Shown: positions 1 through 8,094, counted from the first letter of the stretch. The stretch is DNA of 13,294 nt from CAYQPF01 sp964419225 (GCA_964419225.1 CAYQPF010000142.1:1-13294); one strand, 5' to 3'. Notes: a model not told the origin generated them from the sequence alone. Numbers and translations: made by a program.

Positions 1-18
1 ATGGGTTGTCGATTCACT

Positions 19-41
19 CCCCTCTCTTCTCAAGAGAGGGG
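19..41. repeat. Perfect 10-bp hairpin downstream of guaB
   Basis: The arm CCCCTCTCTT (19-28) is exactly complementary to AAGAGAGGGG (32-41), with a CTC loop. An alternative outer pairing of ACTCCCC (16-22) with GGGGTGAGT (45-53) is also possible. It lies just past the 3' end of guaB and could protect or end that transcript. Read on the guaB strand, however, no T-run follows the stem, so it is not a standard intrinsic terminator. A pyrimidine-rich stem followed by a GGGGGTGAG tail resembles interspersed hairpin repeats I remember from several bacterial phyla, so a dispersed repeat is the likelier reading. Confidence 0.6.
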
Positions 42-60
42 CCGGGGGTGAGTTTCTCCA

Positions 61-88
61 CTCTGCCGACTGCCTACTGATCACTCCC
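61..88. repeat. Degenerate heptamer tandem repeat overlapping the guaB stop
   Basis: Four consecutive 7-mers share one phase: CTCTGCC, GACTGCC, TACTGAT, CACTCCC. Units 3 and 4 run into the last codons of guaB and supply its stop codon (TGA, the complement of TCA at 81-83). The units are of the same kind as the CTGCCCA/CTGCCAA array at 1708-1742. Confidence 0.55.
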
Positions 89-1544
89 TCTTCTGGTAAT
101 TCGGTGCTTCCTTGGTAATCGTAACATCGTGCGGATGACTTTCCGACAGTCCGCTGGCAGTGATCTCTATAAATCTTGTTTTTGTACGTAATTCTTCTAT
201 GTTGGCAGCACCGCAATAGCCCATACCGGCTTTGAGTCCGCCGATCAGTTGATAAAGGAAATCTCTTAAAGGTCCTTTGTAAGGAACCATTCCTTCGATC
301 CCTTCGGCAACCATTTTGTTCTCATCTTTTGTTTCTTCCTGGAAATAACGGTCTTTACTCCCTTTCTTCATAGCTCCAATAGAGCCCATACCTCTATAAG
401 ATTTGAATCTTCTGCCATTATAGATCACAAACTCACCCGGACTTTCATCTGTTCCGGCCAGCAGACTTCCCAGCATTACTGTATGTGCACCTGCAGCAAG
501 AGCTTTGACTATATCACCGGAATATTTGATTCCACCATCAGCTATGACAGGAACTGAATATTGGGAAGCGATCTCCACACAGTCCATGATAGCAGTTAGT
601 TGTGGTACTCCCACTCCGGCAACGACTCTTGTGGTACAGATCGAACCTGGTCCTATGCCGACTTTAATTCCATCCACTCCGGCATCAATAAGAGTTTGAG
701 CCGCATCTGCAGTAGCGATATTCCCGGCAATGATATCTATTGGAAGCTTATTTTTAATTGCTTTGATAGCTTTCAGAATATTCACATGATGACCATGTGC
801 TGTATCAATAACGATTACATCAACCTGATTCCGGACTAATTCTTCGGCTCTTTCCAGAAAATCTCCACTCACACCCACACCGGCACCGACGAGCAGTCTG
901 CCTCTGTAATCTTTGGCAGCAAAGGGATTGGATATATTCTTCATGATATCCTTCACAGTGATCATGCCGGTTAACTCGCCTTTAGCATTAACCAACAATA
1001 GTTTTTCTATCCTGTGTTGATGCAGCAGACGTTTAGCATCTTCAAGCTCAATTCCCTCCAAAGCAGTGACGAGTTTATTTTTGGGTGTCATCAATTCTTT
1101 GACTTTTTTCGTGTAATCATTTTCAAATCTGATATCTCTGTTTGTGAGGATCCCAACCAGTTTTTTCCCCTGTACGATGGGATATCCGCCGATATTATAT
1201 TTTTCAGCCAGTTCTATAGCTTTAGCGATCGTATCTGTGGGGCCGAGAGTGATGGGATTGGCAATAACCCCGCTCTCATATCTTTTGACATTGATAACTT
1301 GTTGAGCCTGCTCTTCGATAGACAGGTTTTTATGCAATATACCTATTCCGCCTTCTTTGGCCATAGCAATAGCCATTTCAGATTCTGTTACGGTATCCAT
1401 GGCGGCACTGATAATAGGAGTATTTAAATTAATGTTTTTTGTGAGTTTTGTACTAACCTGCACATTCTTGGGCAATATGTGGGATTCTAAAGGAATAAGA
1501 AGCAGGTCGTCAAAGGTGTAGCCTTTTTTTATTATTTTTTCCAA
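81..1544 (-). CDS. guaB: Inosine-5'-monophosphate dehydrogenase
   Basis: This is the cytoplasmic enzyme that oxidises IMP to XMP with NAD+, the committed step of GMP synthesis. Numbered from the proposed start, the protein has 487 residues, normal for a bacterial IMPDH. It opens with the family's GYTFDDLLLIP segment and has a paired CBS insert at about residues 90-200. The catalytic loop GPGSICTTR carries the nucleophilic Cys303. The mobile flap SKDRYF carries the Arg399-Tyr400 pair. Start choice: the frame stays open upstream to a TTG at 1559, but that codon overlaps the Shine-Dalgarno GGAGG (1553-1557). The TTG at 1544 sits 8 nt past GGAGG and gives the usual family N-terminus, so a TTG start is most likely. 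No guaA lies beside it. It is divergent from the lolC-like gene. The end of the gene merges with a heptamer repeat. The function is secure; only the start is inferred. Confidence 0.97.
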   Translation of the reverse strand: MEKIIKKGYTFDDLLLIPLESHILPKNVQVSTKLTKNINLNTPIISAAMDTVTESEMAIAMAKEGGIGILHKNLSIEEQAQQVINVKRYESGVIANPITLGPTDTIAKAIELAEKYNIGGYPIVQGKKLVGILTNRDIRFENDYTKKVKELMTPKNKLVTALEGIELEDAKRLLHQHRIEKLLLVNAKGELTGMITVKDIMKNISNPFAAKDYRGRLLVGAGVGVSGDFLERAEELVRNQVDVIVIDTAHGHHVNILKAIKAIKNKLPIDIIAGNIATADAAQTLIDAGVDGIKVGIGPGSICTTRVVAGVGVPQLTAIMDCVEIASQYSVPVIADGGIKYSGDIVKALAAGAHTVMLGSLLAGTDESPGEFVIYNGRRFKSYRGMGSIGAMKKGSKDRYFQEETKDENKMVAEGIEGMVPYKGPLRDFLYQLIGGLKAGMGYCGAANIEELRTKTRFIEITASGLSESHPHDVTITKEAPNYQKRE

Positions 1545-1552
1545 AGTAATAA

Positions 1553-1557
1553 CCTCC
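1553..1557 (-). promoter_or_regulatory. guaB ribosome binding site deciding a TTG start
   Basis: GGAGG on the minus strand lies 8 nt before TTG (1542-1544). No ATG is available in frame nearby, and the longer reading would put the start codon inside this motif. Confidence 0.75.
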
Positions 1558-1570
1558 AAGACACTTTTTT

Positions 1571-1601
1571 ACTAAAAAGGATAAGTCAGTATTGGTGTCA
1601 A
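1571..1601 (-). promoter_or_regulatory. Candidate guaB promoter
   Basis: A perfect TTGACA (minus strand, 1601-1596) is followed after 17 nt by TTTTTA (1578-1573) or after 19 nt by TTTAGT (1576-1571). The -35 box is strong and the -10 box is poor. Its position about 50 nt upstream of the start codon fits. Confidence 0.4.
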
Positions 1602-1604
1602 GAA

Positions 1605-1632
1605 GATAAGTTGAGAGTTGAGAGTTGAAAGA
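1605..1632. repeat. Heptamer repeat, TGAGAGT type
   Basis: The units are GATAAGT, TGAGAGT, TGAGAGT, TGAAAGA: four contiguous 7-mers, the middle two identical. It begins 4 bp beyond the guaB -35 box in the divergent spacer. Confidence 0.7.
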
Positions 1633-1707
1633 TAGGGGAAGCATATGATTAATTTTTATTTTGAATTCTGTACTTTTTGTGGCAATTTTCTCTCTTTCTC
1701 TTCTCTG

Positions 1708-1742
1708 CTGCCCACTGCCAACTGCCCACTGCCAACTGATTA
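1708..1742. repeat. Heptamer repeat, CTGCCCA/CTGCCAA type
   Basis: Five contiguous 7-mers: CTGCCCA, CTGCCAA, CTGCCCA, CTGCCAA, CTGATTA. Units 1-2 and 3-4 form an exact duplicated 14-mer. An open frame across it on the minus strand is an artefact of the repeat. Confidence 0.85.
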
Positions 1743-1749
1743 ATTTATT

Positions 1750-1777
1750 CAACATTCATAATTCACAACTCATGAAA
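1750..1777. repeat. Heptamer repeat, CAnnAnT type
   Basis: The units are CAACATT, CATAATT, CACAACT, CATGAAA: four contiguous degenerate 7-mers, starting 8 bp after the previous array. Each unit begins with CA. Confidence 0.6.
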
Positions 1778-1786
1778 AAGCAACTA

Positions 1787-1813
1787 TTGACAAATATGGA
1801 CAGATTCTATTTT
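1787..1813 (+). promoter_or_regulatory. Candidate promoter of the lol-tamB operon
   Basis: A perfect TTGACA (1787-1792) is followed after 15 nt by TATTTT (1808-1813), 8 nt before the proposed start codon. The spacing is short, and the 5' leader would be very short or absent. That agrees with the lack of a Shine-Dalgarno before 1822. Confidence 0.4.
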
Positions 1814-1821
1814 TTTTACTT

Positions 1822-3042
1822 ATGATTAAAATTATATTGTTTTTTTTAAGAAGGTTATGTTTTACTCGCCGGAAAGGCTGGATTAATTGGGACACAGGAT
1901 TTGGCTTTATAGGCATAATCCTTTCTGTAGCAATACTTACCGCAGCTTTCACACTCTTCAGCGGATACCAGACTAAACTGAAATCTGTCATCCTGGGTGT
2001 TAATTCTCATGTTTATATTTTTACACCCGGAGACATAAATATTAATCAAATCTCAACTCAAAAGATAGCTGAATTCTTGAATCAGCAAAAAGAAGTGGAA
2101 AAATATTCACCTTCAATTTTTGTACCGGTCATTGCTACTAAAGATGACCGCGTTAAAGGCGGTATGCTTAGAGGAATAAATTCGGACTATAGCACTTTAC
2201 CCGTTAGATTTCAGGATTACATTAAGCCCCAAACTGCCAAACTGACTGATCACGAAGTCATTGTCGGAGAAAAAATGGCAGCCGAGTTGAATTTAGTTGT
2301 GGGAGATTCCATAACACTCGTCTCCCCCGCAAATGCAAAAGTAACCATCTTCGGGTTTCAGGCTAAGACCAAAAAGTACAAGATCGGTGCAATTTACACC
2401 TCAGGCATGTATGAATACGACAGTAAATTTATATTCTGTAATTATGAAGTGGCAAGCTATTTCAATCCCCGCCAGAAAGAATTCTCAATTATAGAGATCA
2501 AACTCAAGGATGAGTATGTGGAAGATGCACAGGAAATAGCACTGAAATGGCAGCAGGCATTGCCTGACTTTCAGATCAATTCCTGGGTGGACTTCAATAA
2601 AAGTCTTTTTGTCCTTCTGACCCTGGAAAAATGGCTGTTATTTGGAATTCTTAGCTGTCTGATAGTAATAGCTTCTTTCAATATTATCAACATCGTCAGT
2701 TCCGATATCATGGAAAACAAGAAAAGCATCGGAATCATGAAAACTCTGGGAATGTCTAACAGTCTGATTAAAATGATGTACTTTGTCAAGAATCTGAATA
2801 TCGCTTTAATCTCAACCATTATAGGCGAAATGCTGGGCTTATGCCTAAGTTATTTCTTAACGAAACAGACTATTTACCAACTCAAAGGAGATATCTACTT
2901 TTTAGACAAATTAACCTTCGATTTCAGCCCCGAAGTTATTATCCCGGTATTTGGATTTTCATTACTTATCACAGGAGTATCTGTCATATTACCCCTGAAA
3001 TATATAGATAAACATACCATAACAGATTGTTTAAGGAAATAA
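1822..3042 (+). CDS. LolC/LolE-type lipoprotein-releasing ABC permease
   Basis: This is an inner-membrane permease of the lipoprotein-releasing (LolCDE) class, which pulls outer-membrane lipoproteins out of the inner membrane for transfer to a carrier. The 406 residues follow the family layout. A basic N-terminus is followed by a first membrane helix (about 27-47) and then a periplasmic MacB-like core (about 50-265). The core contains GGMLRGI and SGMYEYDSKF, both typical of LolC/E. Three C-terminal helices follow (about 271-292, 325-346, 372-392), with the cytoplasmic coupling segment IGIMKTLGMS between the first two. Only one permease gene is present, so a homodimer is expected rather than the LolC-LolE heterodimer of Enterobacteria. 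No LolA or LolB is nearby. No Shine-Dalgarno precedes ATG 1822, but the start gives the usual family N-terminus. It is followed after 2 bp by its ATPase. A general FtsX/MacB-type exporter is the alternative. Confidence 0.85.
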   Translation: MIKIILFFLRRLCFTRRKGWINWDTGFGFIGIILSVAILTAAFTLFSGYQTKLKSVILGVNSHVYIFTPGDININQISTQKIAEFLNQQKEVEKYSPSIFVPVIATKDDRVKGGMLRGINSDYSTLPVRFQDYIKPQTAKLTDHEVIVGEKMAAELNLVVGDSITLVSPANAKVTIFGFQAKTKKYKIGAIYTSGMYEYDSKFIFCNYEVASYFNPRQKEFSIIEIKLKDEYVEDAQEIALKWQQALPDFQINSWVDFNKSLFVLLTLEKWLLFGILSCLIVIASFNIINIVSSDIMENKKSIGIMKTLGMSNSLIKMMYFVKNLNIALISTIIGEMLGLCLSYFLTKQTIYQLKGDIYFLDKLTFDFSPEVIIPVFGFSLLITGVSVILPLKYIDKHTITDCLRK

Positions 3043-3044
3043 AT

Positions 3045-3713
3045 ATGCGAGAGATCTTAAGAGCGGAACAAATTTACAAAAGTTATAAAGATTCGGACAA
3101 AGATCTAAAAATCCTGAAAGGATGTGATCTGACAGTAAATGAAGGTGACTTTATTTCCATTTCAGGGCCTTCAGGCTGTGGTAAGAGTACGCTTCTACAG
3201 ATTCTGGCTTTATTGGATTCAGCGGATAAAGGCGAAATCTATTACCTGAATGAGAAAATAAAAAATAAAAATCTGGCTGATTTCAGAAATAAAAGTATCG
3301 GTTTTGTTTTTCAATTTCATTATCTGCTCGAAGACCTAACAGCTATCGAAAATGTAGCTCTCCCCCACTTTATCCGCACTAAAAACTACACTCAGGCCTT
3401 GCAGGCAGCAAAGGAACTCTTGCTCCAATTCAATCTGGATGACAGAGCCAACCATTTTCCCAATCAGATGAGCGGTGGCGAACAACAAAGAATATCCATC
3501 GCCAGAGCTTTGATCAATAACCCCCTGATCATCTACGCTGATGAACCGACCGGCAACCTGGATTCAGAAAATAGTAATTTATTTTTTGAAACAATAAAAA
3601 CTCTGAACGCAGAAAAAGGTCTTTCTTTTGTAATTGTGACTCATAATTATGATCTCGCCTCCAGTACTAAAAAACAATATCATCTGCAAAATGGAATTCT
3701 GGAACTGAGTTAG
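3045..3713 (+). CDS. lolD: LolD-type ABC transporter ATPase
   Basis: This is the cytoplasmic ATPase that powers the adjacent permease. The 222 residues contain every expected motif: Walker A GPSGCGKST (41-49), Q-loop Gln90, signature SGGEQ (143-147), Walker B LIIYADE (161-167, Glu167), D-loop NLD and switch His200. The stretch FQFHYLLEDLTAIENV after the Q-loop closely matches LolD rather than MacB or FtsE. The frame is open to a TTG at 3027. ATG 3045 is preferred because AAGGA (3033-3037) lies 7 nt before it and the protein then begins as the family does. It starts 2 bp after the permease stop and ends 3 bp before the tamB-like start, so the three genes should be co-transcribed and translationally coupled. 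Confidence 0.92.
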   Translation: MREILRAEQIYKSYKDSDKDLKILKGCDLTVNEGDFISISGPSGCGKSTLLQILALLDSADKGEIYYLNEKIKNKNLADFRNKSIGFVFQFHYLLEDLTAIENVALPHFIRTKNYTQALQAAKELLLQFNLDDRANHFPNQMSGGEQQRISIARALINNPLIIYADEPTGNLDSENSNLFFETIKTLNAEKGLSFVIVTHNYDLASSTKKQYHLQNGILELS

Positions 3714-3716
3714 ACA

Positions 3717-6700
3717 ATGGCTATTAGGCAGAATCGTTGGTTTTTCTATTTTATCGGATTTTTGATCATCTTAAATCTGACAATAGCAATTACCCTGCAT
3801 TATGTCTCTCTCGATGATTATGTCCGGAAGTATCTCACTAAAACTTTAGCCAAAGAATTAAATGCCAGCGTTACCATCCAAAAATTGTCCATTGCAGAGA
3901 ACAGATTAAGCGTACACGGGATAAGGATTAAAGACAATAAAAACGAATATGATTTACAGATTCATTCTGTTTATGTTAATTATAACTTATTGAAATTGCT
4001 TTTCAGCAGTGTCAAAAAAAGTCAGTTTGCCAAAGATATCATTGTTTATGATCCGAATCTCATTTTAAATATCAGATCTTCCGAAAAAAAACAAAAAAAA
4101 GGAAAAAAGTTCGAAATAAGCCAAATTACGAGCATTATCAAAAAAATCAGAATCTACAATGCCACTGTAAGTATAGGCTATAAATCTCCTTCACTGAGCA
4201 TTAATAAACGTTTTAGTAACTTAAATATTGTCCTTGATTCAGAAAATAATACTGATATTAAGTTTTATCAAAACAAGACTGAAAAATTTAGTGGAGAAGC
4301 TAAATTTAACAAGAATAAGTTAACATTTGCCACCATTTCCATCAGAGATTTTAATGTTAACGACATCAATATCAATAAACTTCCTCTGGTAATTAAAAAC
4401 TTTGAGGGTAATTTTGTTTATAACTCCGGCAAATATAATTTAAATGTTAATTTCCCCGGTATCTCTGGTGAATATGACTTGTTTTATGAAAATCAAAAAC
4501 ATAAATTGGATTTTGCTGTTAAAGACCTAAGCTTAAACTCGTCCGACTCCAAAACAACTGTCTCCAGTAATGATTTAGCACTAAATGGAGCCTTAGGATC
4601 TGTCTTTGCCGAAATCAATAATTCCGGCGACAAGATCATAAATTCCAAAATCCAGTTCTCAGGCCTCAATCCGGCTGACTTTTATGCCGATTTAACCGGA
4701 TCCGTAAATACAGATATTGAAGTGGGCGGAACTCTTAAAGAACCAGTTGTGTCCTTTTCTCTGAAATCACCCGTCATTTCTTATAAAGAACAGTCCTTTA
4801 CTGAAATAAATGTAAATGGAGTAGTCACAGAACAACTGATTTCTTTAAATCCTTCAACAGCCTACTGGAGAAACAATCTTGTTAATCTATCGGGAGAATA
4901 TGATCTAAAAACCAATAATTTCGCTTTATCTGCGGTTAACGACACTCTGGTGATAAATGAAGCCGGAGTACTGTTCAGTGGTTCTTTAAAAACCTCAGTC
5001 TCGAACAATACCGGCTTGCAGGTTAAATCTGTTCTGCAAAACTGCAGTCTCAAATATGATGCCTATACTTTAAAGGATCTCAGTGGTGAATTGACTTATC
5101 TTAATGATTCCGCTGATTTATTGTTGCAAAACCCGGATAAATCTTTTTCCACTCATATTACAGGACAGGTTAACACAAATGATTTTAGCGGAGTGCTTGC
5201 TTTTAACAATATGAGAGTTGACACTATCACTAATTCCGACATAGGAATAAATCGCCTAACAGGACAAATAAATGCTAAATTTTTCGAAAAACTGCTGACT
5301 TCAAGTTTGGATCTGCACTTCAATGAAAACAATAACAAACTTGGTTTCAAAGGTGACCTTAAATCAGATCTTACTTTTAATACAGTTGATAATGATCTGT
5401 CCCTAACTTTCAAAACCCAGGACATGAAACGACAGAATATCCCCTTGAAGATCATGGCTGCCTTTAAAGGAAAACCGGATTCTCTGTCTTCCGAATATTT
5501 TCTCATTAACAATGATATAACCATCAGTGCCTTGCTTTCACTGTCTAAACCTTTGGAATCTAAGATAGAGATCACGGGCAGAAAACTGGATGTCCCCCAT
5601 TATTTATCCTATTACTTTGCCGAAAATTCAATTAATGATGTTGCGGGAACCGTTGCTTTCAACTTTAAATATGATCCTGCCGACAGTACTTCAATTATTG
5701 GTGATTTAGTTCTAAACGGTTTGGATTATCAGAATATTAAAAATATCCGCTTATCTTTGCTGTTCGATGGTGATCTTAACAAAATTGATTTCACAAACTG
5801 TTCTATTTTCATGAATAATAAGAGTTTGGCTGATTTGAAAGGATTTGTGAAGATGAAACCTGAATTTGCCATCGAATCCAAAGGTAATTTTGCTGATTTA
5901 GCCCTAAGTAATTTTGATCTGGGCGAGGATTTGAAAGGTTATCTTTCCGGTGCTTTTGATCTCCAGTACTCACCCAGTAATGCGAACTTCTCTTTAGATG
6001 TAAAAGGTGACAGTATTTTTGTAGGAACAATTGCAGTGGACACTTTGTTGATTGATCTTAAACAAAAGGAATCACAACTCTTTGTCGATAAATTCCTGCT
6101 TTCTGCCGACAATACCATGAATTTAAATGCCTTTGGCTGTCTTGATTACAATTTTCTGAACAATAAACCCACTAATGGATATAATAAACTATTTGTGAAT
6201 TTCAACGGTGATCCCTTGAAATTAATGAATGACTACTATCAGGCTTTTGATGTAGCAAGTTCCAAATTCTGGGGAAACCTGGAATTGTCCTACAATGATG
6301 ACGGACTGAATTTCGAAAAAGGAAGTATAACTCTGGATAATGGCAAACTGCAAATTCCCGGACAACAGGAAATCATTGATAAAATAAGATTTAATCTTGA
6401 TATCAATAATAACGAAGCAAAATTCTCCAACTTCTCCGCCAGAATGGGAAAAGGCAGACTATATGTCAGAAACGAATCAACTGATATATATGACAATTTT
6501 CTTGTTGGAAACCTGAATTTCGGACAGTTCAAATTGAGAACTGACGAGCAGGGTGTCTTGGTTCATATTCCCGAATATACCCCGGAAAATACTGTTGTTA
6601 ATGCTGTTTTAAAAGGCCGTGGCACTCCCGAAGCAACTATCAGAGGCCCCTTAAATGACATCAAAATTGTGGCAGATGCTTATGCAAATAACGGTTATGG

Positions 6701-7739
6701 AGTTTATCCCCCGGATACCGAAAACCTTTTAACCCTCTTCACCAAACTGAAAACTGAATATGAAGATAATTATACAGAAAGCCATTCAGAAACCGAAGAT
6801 GAAGAAGAAATGCCCCTTCCTTTCAACCTGGATCTCAACATTATTATTGCCAATAATGTCAAATATGTTACCTACCCTACTAATTTTCTCGTTAATCCCA
6901 ACAGTTACCTCCATCTAATGTATAATCGCAATGAGGATGATTGGACAGTTCCTGATGCCAATTTCATCTCTGAAGAAGGATCCATGGAAATTTTCGGGAC
7001 TATTTTTCAGGTGGAATATATCTCAGTCCTGATTACTCCTTTCGATGATTATCCCCTGATCAACGGTACTTTTATCAAAAAATCATCAGATGGCAGTACA
7101 ATAACTCTTACTGTTTCTCCCAAACTGCAAAAAGTTGATAACTTCTTCCAAAACCTTAATTTCGAACTAACCAGCGATAACCCGGACGATAAAACCAAGT
7201 CTGAAATCCTGGCTAAACTTCGCTATAACAGAACATTGGATGAATTATCCAAAATGCAGCAGGAAACTCTGCTGCAGGACGAGGCAGTGAATCTGGTCGG
7301 AATTGGATTGGGAAATGCCTTTCTTGATCCTCTGATCACTCCTTTTGAGAGTATTATCCGCCGAAAATTGAAACTCGATTCCTTCAGTATCAGTCCAGGA
7401 TTTATTCAAAATCTCTATGAAGGCTACAAAAGTAATGAATTTGGGTCGAATATGTCCGGTGACGTGAACAGTATTATCAATTTTGGTTCAAGCCTTGTCT
7501 TAAACAATCTTTCTGTTGAAGTCGGCAAATATCTCAGCCGCAATGTGTTCCTCAATTATAATGCCTACTTGCAGGAATCAACCAACCTGGGCAAAAACAC
7601 CAAATTCTATCTCGATAACTCCATCTCTCTCAGATACGATTTACCGAAACAGTTCAAAATCTATTACAAATATGAGTTAAACCAGATCAATCAGAAAAAC
7701 TCTCATGAGTTAATGCTGTTAAAATCTCTTAAATTCTAA
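3717..7739 (+). CDS. tamB: TamB-like (DUF490/AsmA-like) envelope protein
   Basis: This is a very large periplasm-spanning protein of 1340 residues anchored by one N-terminal membrane helix (about 7-30). The middle consists of alternating hydrophobic and polar beta-strand repeats, rich in Asn, Asp, Ser and Leu and without cysteine-rich domains or enzyme motifs. The last 400 or so residues resemble the conserved TamB C-terminal domain, ending in short amphipathic strands with a terminal Phe. TamB and its relatives form hydrophobic-grooved beta-helical bridges that carry phospholipid to the outer membrane and, with TamA, help insert outer-membrane proteins. An acidic segment (SETEDEEE, about residues 1024-1031) precedes the C-terminal domain. 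No TamA or BamA gene adjoins it. Its ATG lies 3 bp after the lolD stop with only a weak ribosome binding site, suggesting coupling. The family assignment is good at the C-terminus and rests on architecture elsewhere. Confidence 0.82.
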   Translation: MAIRQNRWFFYFIGFLIILNLTIAITLHYVSLDDYVRKYLTKTLAKELNASVTIQKLSIAENRLSVHGIRIKDNKNEYDLQIHSVYVNYNLLKLLFSSVKKSQFAKDIIVYDPNLILNIRSSEKKQKKGKKFEISQITSIIKKIRIYNATVSIGYKSPSLSINKRFSNLNIVLDSENNTDIKFYQNKTEKFSGEAKFNKNKLTFATISIRDFNVNDININKLPLVIKNFEGNFVYNSGKYNLNVNFPGISGEYDLFYENQKHKLDFAVKDLSLNSSDSKTTVSSNDLALNGALGSVFAEINNSGDKIINSKIQFSGLNPADFYADLTGSVNTDIEVGGTLKEPVVSFSLKSPVISYKEQSFTEINVNGVVTEQLISLNPSTAYWRNNLVNLSGEYDLKTNNFALSAVNDTLVINEAGVLFSGSLKTSVSNNTGLQVKSVLQNCSLKYDAYTLKDLSGELTYLNDSADLLLQNPDKSFSTHITGQVNTNDFSGVLAFNNMRVDTITNSDIGINRLTGQINAKFFEKLLTSSLDLHFNENNNKLGFKGDLKSDLTFNTVDNDLSLTFKTQDMKRQNIPLKIMAAFKGKPDSLSSEYFLINNDITISALLSLSKPLESKIEITGRKLDVPHYLSYYFAENSINDVAGTVAFNFKYDPADSTSIIGDLVLNGLDYQNIKNIRLSLLFDGDLNKIDFTNCSIFMNNKSLADLKGFVKMKPEFAIESKGNFADLALSNFDLGEDLKGYLSGAFDLQYSPSNANFSLDVKGDSIFVGTIAVDTLLIDLKQKESQLFVDKFLLSADNTMNLNAFGCLDYNFLNNKPTNGYNKLFVNFNGDPLKLMNDYYQAFDVASSKFWGNLELSYNDDGLNFEKGSITLDNGKLQIPGQQEIIDKIRFNLDINNNEAKFSNFSARMGKGRLYVRNESTDIYDNFLVGNLNFGQFKLRTDEQGVLVHIPEYTPENTVVNAVLKGRGTPEATIRGPLNDIKIVADAYANNGYGVYPPDTENLLTLFTKLKTEYEDNYTESHSETEDEEEMPLPFNLDLNIIIANNVKYVTYPTNFLVNPNSYLHLMYNRNEDDWTVPDANFISEEGSMEIFGTIFQVEYISVLITPFDDYPLINGTFIKKSSDGSTITLTVSPKLQKVDNFFQNLNFELTSDNPDDKTKSEILAKLRYNRTLDELSKMQQETLLQDEAVNLVGIGLGNAFLDPLITPFESIIRRKLKLDSFSISPGFIQNLYEGYKSNEFGSNMSGDVNSIINFGSSLVLNNLSVEVGKYLSRNVFLNYNAYLQESTNLGKNTKFYLDNSISLRYDLPKQFKIYYKYELNQINQKNSHELMLLKSLKF

Positions 7740-7889
7740 TCCGATTATTGTATCCTTTTTATTCTGCTTTCCCTATCCTACCGCCCTCCGATAAATGATG
7801 TAAAGCAAAACTAAGCATGAACGCAAAAATAACTTTAAGAAATTTATTGGACTAATTCAATACTTCGCACTTTGTATATTCTCAAAATA

Positions 7890-7967
7890 GTCCGTAGGAC
7901 GATAGATATTAGCCTGTCAGCTTTAGCTGCAGGTATAAATAACCACCAATCCCCGTCCGATTGGACG
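7890..7967. repeat. Three-hairpin interspersed element
   Basis: Three short stem-loops follow one another. The first is GTCC-GTA-GGAC (7890-7900). The second is CCTG, bulged T, CAGC, TTTA loop, GCTG, CAGG (7913-7933). The third is CGTCC-GATT-GGACG (7954-7967). CCAAT (7946-7950) can alternatively pair with ATTGG (7960-7964). The first and third stems are built from the same GTCC/GGAC core. The layout (short GC stem, AT-rich linker with GATA, second stem, third stem) resembles dispersed hairpin repeats I remember from Planctomycetes and FCB genomes. A structured RNA is the other possibility. Confidence 0.55.
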
Positions 7968-8066
7968 AAAGATTATTATTGAACATTACAAGTTTTTAGG
8001 TGGCATCTGCGTTCTATTTCCGGAAAAACTTCTCCACTGCACACTGAATTGTTAAGAAATCTTTAT

Positions 8067-8094
8067 TTGACTGTTTTCCATCTCAACCTATTTT
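8067..8094 (+). promoter_or_regulatory. Candidate promoter of the response regulator
   Basis: TTGACT (8067-8072), a 16-nt gap and TATTTT (8089-8094) lie 16 nt upstream of the start codon. The -10 form is the same as that proposed for the lol-tamB operon. Confidence 0.4.

Noticed and set aside
1014..1427. 137-codon open frame antisense to guaB
   Set aside because: It is opposite a secure, conserved enzyme gene, with no ribosome binding site or recognisable domain.
1510..1755. 81-codon open frame on the minus strand overlapping the start of guaB
   Set aside because: Much of it is the translated heptamer repeat (WQWAVGSGQQ), it overlaps guaB in another frame, and it has no ribosome binding site.
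5153..5575. 140-codon open frame antisense to the tamB-like gene
   Set aside because: It lies entirely within a well-supported gene on the other strand, and its composition is what an antisense shadow gives.
7818..8014. GAACGCA (7819-7825) and TGCGTTC (8008-8014) as ends of an element
   Set aside because: A 7-bp inverted match over about 190 bp is expected by chance, and the flanks do not extend the pairing.
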